Below are positions 61,826 through 64,000 of a stretch of DNA of 64,000 nt, in pieces (positions within the stretch are counted from its first letter, which is position 1; each line of letters begins with the position of its first letter). The notes beneath the pieces were generated by a model. The model saw only the letters and a list, made by a program, of their open reading frames with translations, was not told where the DNA came from and did not search any database. The stretch is from Variovorax sp. Sphag1AA (GTDB taxonomy: Bacteria > Pseudomonadota > Gammaproteobacteria > Burkholderiales > Burkholderiaceae_C). Both the position numbers and the translations under genes were made by a program. The DNA lies in assembly GCF_014192575.1 (NCBI RefSeq), contig NZ_JACHYC010000001.1, positions 124,001-188,000 of the forward strand, in the 5' to 3' direction.

Positions 61826-62713
61826 CTAGCCCGTGCCCAATCGCGCACCGAGGAAATCGATGAAGCTGCGCAGTTTGGGAGCCATGTATTGCCGGCTTGT
61901 GTAGACCGCGAACAGGGTGACGGGCGGCGCTGCGTATTCCGGCACGAGACGAACCAGCCGGCCCGCGGCCAGGTCCTCGTCGATCAGCCATTCGGGCAGG
62001 AACGAAATGCCGATGCCCGCATGCACCGAGTGCAGCGTCAGGTTGGTGTCGTCGGACTTCATCACCGGCTGCAGCCGCAGTGGCGCTTGCCGGCCGCCGG
62101 GGCCTTTGAGCGTGAAGCCTTCGAGGTTCACGTAGCTGGGCACGATGGCATCGAGCTTCGCGAGGTCGGCCGGCGAGGTGGGCAGCCCGCTGCGCGCGAT
62201 GCATGCGGGCGCGGCCACCAGATGGAACTGCAGCTTGCACAGCGTCCTTGCAATCAACGCGGGGGAGGGCTCCTGCGTTGCGCGCAGCGCGAGGTCATAA
62301 CCGTCAGCCGCCAGGTCGACCTTTCGGTTCTCCAGATGCATGTCGACCACGACTTCCGGGCACTGCTGGCGGTAGCCAGCGAGTACGTTTGCGAAACGCG
62401 GAGTCGCGCACCACACGGGCGCGCTCACCTTGAGCTGTCCGCGCGGCGTGGCGCTGGTCTGGCCGATGGCGGCCTCGGCTGCATCGAGCAGATCGAGCGC
62501 GCGGCCGCTTTGCTCGTACCAGGCTTGTCCGGCTTCGGTGAGGCTCAGGTGGCGGCTGGAGCGATGAAGAAGCCGTGCGCCGAGCGAATTTTCGAGCTGC
62601 GCGACATGCTTGCTGGCCATCGGCGGTGAGATACCGAGACGCTCCGCCGCTGCAGCGAAACTGCCGGATTCGACCACCTCGCGGAAGAGGCGAAGGCTTG
62701 TCAGGCGGTCCAT
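61826..62713 (-). CDS. LysR-family transcriptional regulator
   Basis: The 295-residue regulator has the N-terminal helix-turn-helix MDRLTSLRLFREVVESGSFAAAAERLGISPPMASKHVAQLE and the standard effector domain ending PKLRSFIDFLGARL. This opening is that of the large CrgA-like subfamily. AGGA lies 9 nt before the ATG at 62713; longer in-frame readings upstream overlap the divergent dioxygenase gene. It diverges from the dioxygenase gene across 90 bp and probably regulates it. Confidence 0.9.
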   Translation of the reverse strand: MDRLTSLRLFREVVESGSFAAAAERLGISPPMASKHVAQLENSLGARLLHRSSRHLSLTEAGQAWYEQSGRALDLLDAAEAAIGQTSATPRGQLKVSAPVWCATPRFANVLAGYRQQCPEVVVDMHLENRKVDLAADGYDLALRATQEPSPALIARTLCKLQFHLVAAPACIARSGLPTSPADLAKLDAIVPSYVNLEGFTLKGPGGRQAPLRLQPVMKSDDTNLTLHSVHAGIGISFLPEWLIDEDLAAGRLVRLVPEYAAPPVTLFAVYTSRQYMAPKLRSFIDFLGARLGTG

Positions 62714-62803
62714 GTCGATTTCCTGTGGAGAAACGAATCGATGCATCGTAGCCCATCGATTTCTCATGCGGAAATCTCTAGACTCGCCCTCAAGGAGTAA
62801 TCC

Positions 62804-63640
62804 ATGAGCAATACCAACCCACGTCTTCCCACCTATTTCATCTCGCACGGCGGCGGCCCCTGGCCGTGGATGAAGAAGGAAATGGGCCACGCGTACGACA
62901 AACTCGAGGCCGCGCTGGCCGATATGCCGCGCCAGATCGGCCGCAAGCCGGACGCGATCCTGATGGTTTCCGCGCACTGGGAAGAGCCTGCCTTCACCGT
63001 GATGGGCAATCCGCGCCCGCCGATGATCTATGACTACGGCGGCTTTCCCGCGCACACCTACGAGGTGCACTACGACGCACCGGGCTCGCCCGAACTCGCG
63101 CGCCGTGTGCAATCGCTGATCGAAGCGGCCGGCCTGCCGGTGCGCATCGATGCCGAGCGTGGTTTCGACCACGGCATGTTCTCGCCGATGGCGGCGATGT
63201 ATCCCAACGCCGAAGTGCCTGTGGTGCAGCTGTCGCTTCGTCGCGGGCTCGATCCGGCGGAGCACATCGCGCTCGGGCGTGCGATCGCTCCGCTGCGCGA
63301 CGAGAACGTGCTGATCGTGGGCAGCGGTTTGAGCTATCACAACCTGCGCGCCTTTGGGCCGCAGGCGCGCGATGTGTCGAAGGCGTTCGACGACTGGCTC
63401 GGGCAGACTGCGGCGGGCACAACGGGCGACCGGCGCAACGAACGACTGCTGCAATGGTCTGCGGCCCCCGCAGCGCGCATTGCGCATCCGCGTGAAGAGC
63501 ACCTGATTCCGCTGATGGTCGCCATCGGCGCTGCCGAGAACGAGGCGGGCGAGCTCGTCTATCACGAGGACGCTTTCATGGGCGGGATCGCAGTCTCGAG
63601 CTTCAGGTTTGGCGAGGCGGGCGCCTCGGCCAACGCCTGA
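62804..63640 (+). CDS. class III extradiol ring-cleavage dioxygenase (DODA/YgiD type)
   Basis: The 278-residue protein has the LigB/DODA family layout. The N-terminal FISHGGGPWPWM supplies a metal-binding His, and VSAHWEEPAFTVM and RGFDHGMFSPMAAMYPNAEVPVVQLSL supply further ligands. GSGLSYHNLRAF and a distal Glu/His region close the fold. It is iron- or zinc-dependent and would cleave catechol-like rings. The LysR gene upstream and the start of an alpha/beta hydrolase downstream suggest a small aromatic degradation unit. Which catechol is unknown. Confidence 0.9.
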   Translation: MSNTNPRLPTYFISHGGGPWPWMKKEMGHAYDKLEAALADMPRQIGRKPDAILMVSAHWEEPAFTVMGNPRPPMIYDYGGFPAHTYEVHYDAPGSPELARRVQSLIEAAGLPVRIDAERGFDHGMFSPMAAMYPNAEVPVVQLSLRRGLDPAEHIALGRAIAPLRDENVLIVGSGLSYHNLRAFGPQARDVSKAFDDWLGQTAAGTTGDRRNERLLQWSAAPAARIAHPREEHLIPLMVAIGAAENEAGELVYHEDAFMGGIAVSSFRFGEAGASANA

Positions 63641-63679
63641 GCGCCTGCTGAATCGCCACCGGCGCGTCACAATGCGCCG

Positions 63680-64000
63680 GTGCCTTACTTTTCCACCTTC
63701 GAACCCCTCGCGGAAGCAGAAGCCGTCCGCCTGATCGAGCGCGTCGATGCGCTCGCTACCCACCACGACGTCGAACATGGCGGTGTCCGCGTGCGATGGC
63801 GCCGATTCGGCAAAGACTCGTCGAATCCGCCGCTGGTGCTGCTGCATGGCGGCCACGGCAGCTGGATGCACTGGCTGCGCAATGTCGAGGCGCTTTCGGC
63901 CGCGCATACGCTGTGGCTGCCCGACATGCCGGGCTTCAACGATTCGAATGCGATGCCCGAACCGGCAGCGGGGCAGTCGCTCATCGACGCATTTCTCGAC
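63680..64000 (+). CDS. alpha/beta hydrolase, N-terminal part (runs off window)
   Basis: The first 107 codons of a hydrolase start at GTG 63680 (MPYFSTFEPLAEAEAVRLIER). The strand after VRVRWRRFG leads to VLLHGGHGSWMHWLRN, the oxyanion-hole motif of the alpha/beta hydrolase fold, and PDMPGFNDSN follows. The nucleophile elbow lies beyond the window. It starts 39 bp after the dioxygenase gene, so the two may act on one aromatic ring-cleavage product. Confidence 0.75.
   Translation, partial: MPYFSTFEPLAEAEAVRLIERVDALATHHDVEHGGVRVRWRRFGKDSSNPPLVLLHGGHGSWMHWLRNVEALSAAHTLWLPDMPGFNDSNAMPEPAAGQSLIDAFLD

Noticed and set aside
62714..63907. long N-terminal extension of the LysR gene at 61.8 kb
   Set aside because: The upstream frame lies antisense to the dioxygenase and hydrolase genes; the typical LysR N-terminus begins at 62713 with a Shine-Dalgarno.
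1..64000. tRNA, rRNA, CRISPR array, insertion sequence or attachment site
   Set aside because: No cloverleaf-like segment, regularly spaced repeats, transposase motif or integrase gene was seen on reading both strands.

Overview
The window is high-GC, densely packed chromosomal DNA with no tRNA, rRNA, insertion sequence or CRISPR array that I can see. Gene content points to a betaproteobacterium of the Comamonadaceae, most likely Variovorax or a close relative. The grounds are three periplasmic Bug/TctC-type solute receptors, many LysR-type regulators, ETF-ubiquinone oxidoreductase, an SuhB with the family's characteristic start, several acyl-CoA degradation genes and a dyad-rich intergenic repeat of a kind I associate with that family. 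The genus assignment is an inference.

Layout. 0-6.3 kb: the start of an Anbu proteasome-like protease gene, mutS, a membrane-anchored protein of unknown role, and a ferric reductase/PadR pair (yqjH-yqjI type) divergent from an AraC-GyrI regulator, followed by a 65-residue protein. 6.3-12.4 kb: a sulfatase with two Bug receptors and a divergent MarR regulator, then a third Bug receptor divergent from a LysR regulator. 12.3-18.4 kb: an MscS channel, a FUSC-type transporter and suhB, divergent from trmJ and cysE. 18.4-21.4 kb: ETF-QO divergent from a dehydrogenase/thioesterase pair. 21.4-26.1 kb: a lipid A modification locus with a two-component system, a PAP2 phosphatase and eptA; both enzyme genes carry the same 11-bp-phased direct repeat upstream of a -10 element. 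26.1-31.0 kb: an AhpD-like protein, eutC-eutB, an FKBP isomerase and opgD. 31.1-33.8 kb: an alkylation-repair operon (ada, a 2OG-Fe oxygenase, alkB, a tiny lipoprotein) behind a sequence matching the Ada box. 33.8-39.7 kb: an MBL hydrolase, a PAS-LuxR regulator with a strong palindrome, a two-subunit CoA-transferase, a NYN-LOTUS protein and a family III CoA-transferase.

39.7-45.5 kb: a LysR regulator divergent from a distal valine-degradation operon (mmsA, acyl-CoA dehydrogenase, 3-hydroxyisobutyryl-CoA hydrolase, mmsB). 45.5-49.8 kb: a glycine-zipper lipoprotein, a zinc-ribbon protein, a dienelactone hydrolase, cbpM-cbpA and a histidine phosphatase. 49.8-58 kb: phospholipid enzymes (a phospholipase D/cardiolipin synthase-like lipoprotein and pssA), a glutamine amidotransferase-GTPase-membrane protein operon, a 24-residue membrane peptide and an ABC exporter. 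58.0-61.75 kb: an accessory island of visibly different composition. It holds a GH24-type lysozyme fused to RTX repeats and a glutamine-rich tail, flanked by a cysteine-rich exported protein (candidate immunity protein) and a small membrane protein. This is the best candidate in the window for an undescribed system. 61.8-64 kb: a LysR regulator, an extradiol-type dioxygenase and the start of an alpha/beta hydrolase.

Starts were chosen by family N-termini, Shine-Dalgarno sequences, overlaps and signal peptides. All family names come from motif recognition in the sequence, not from database searches.
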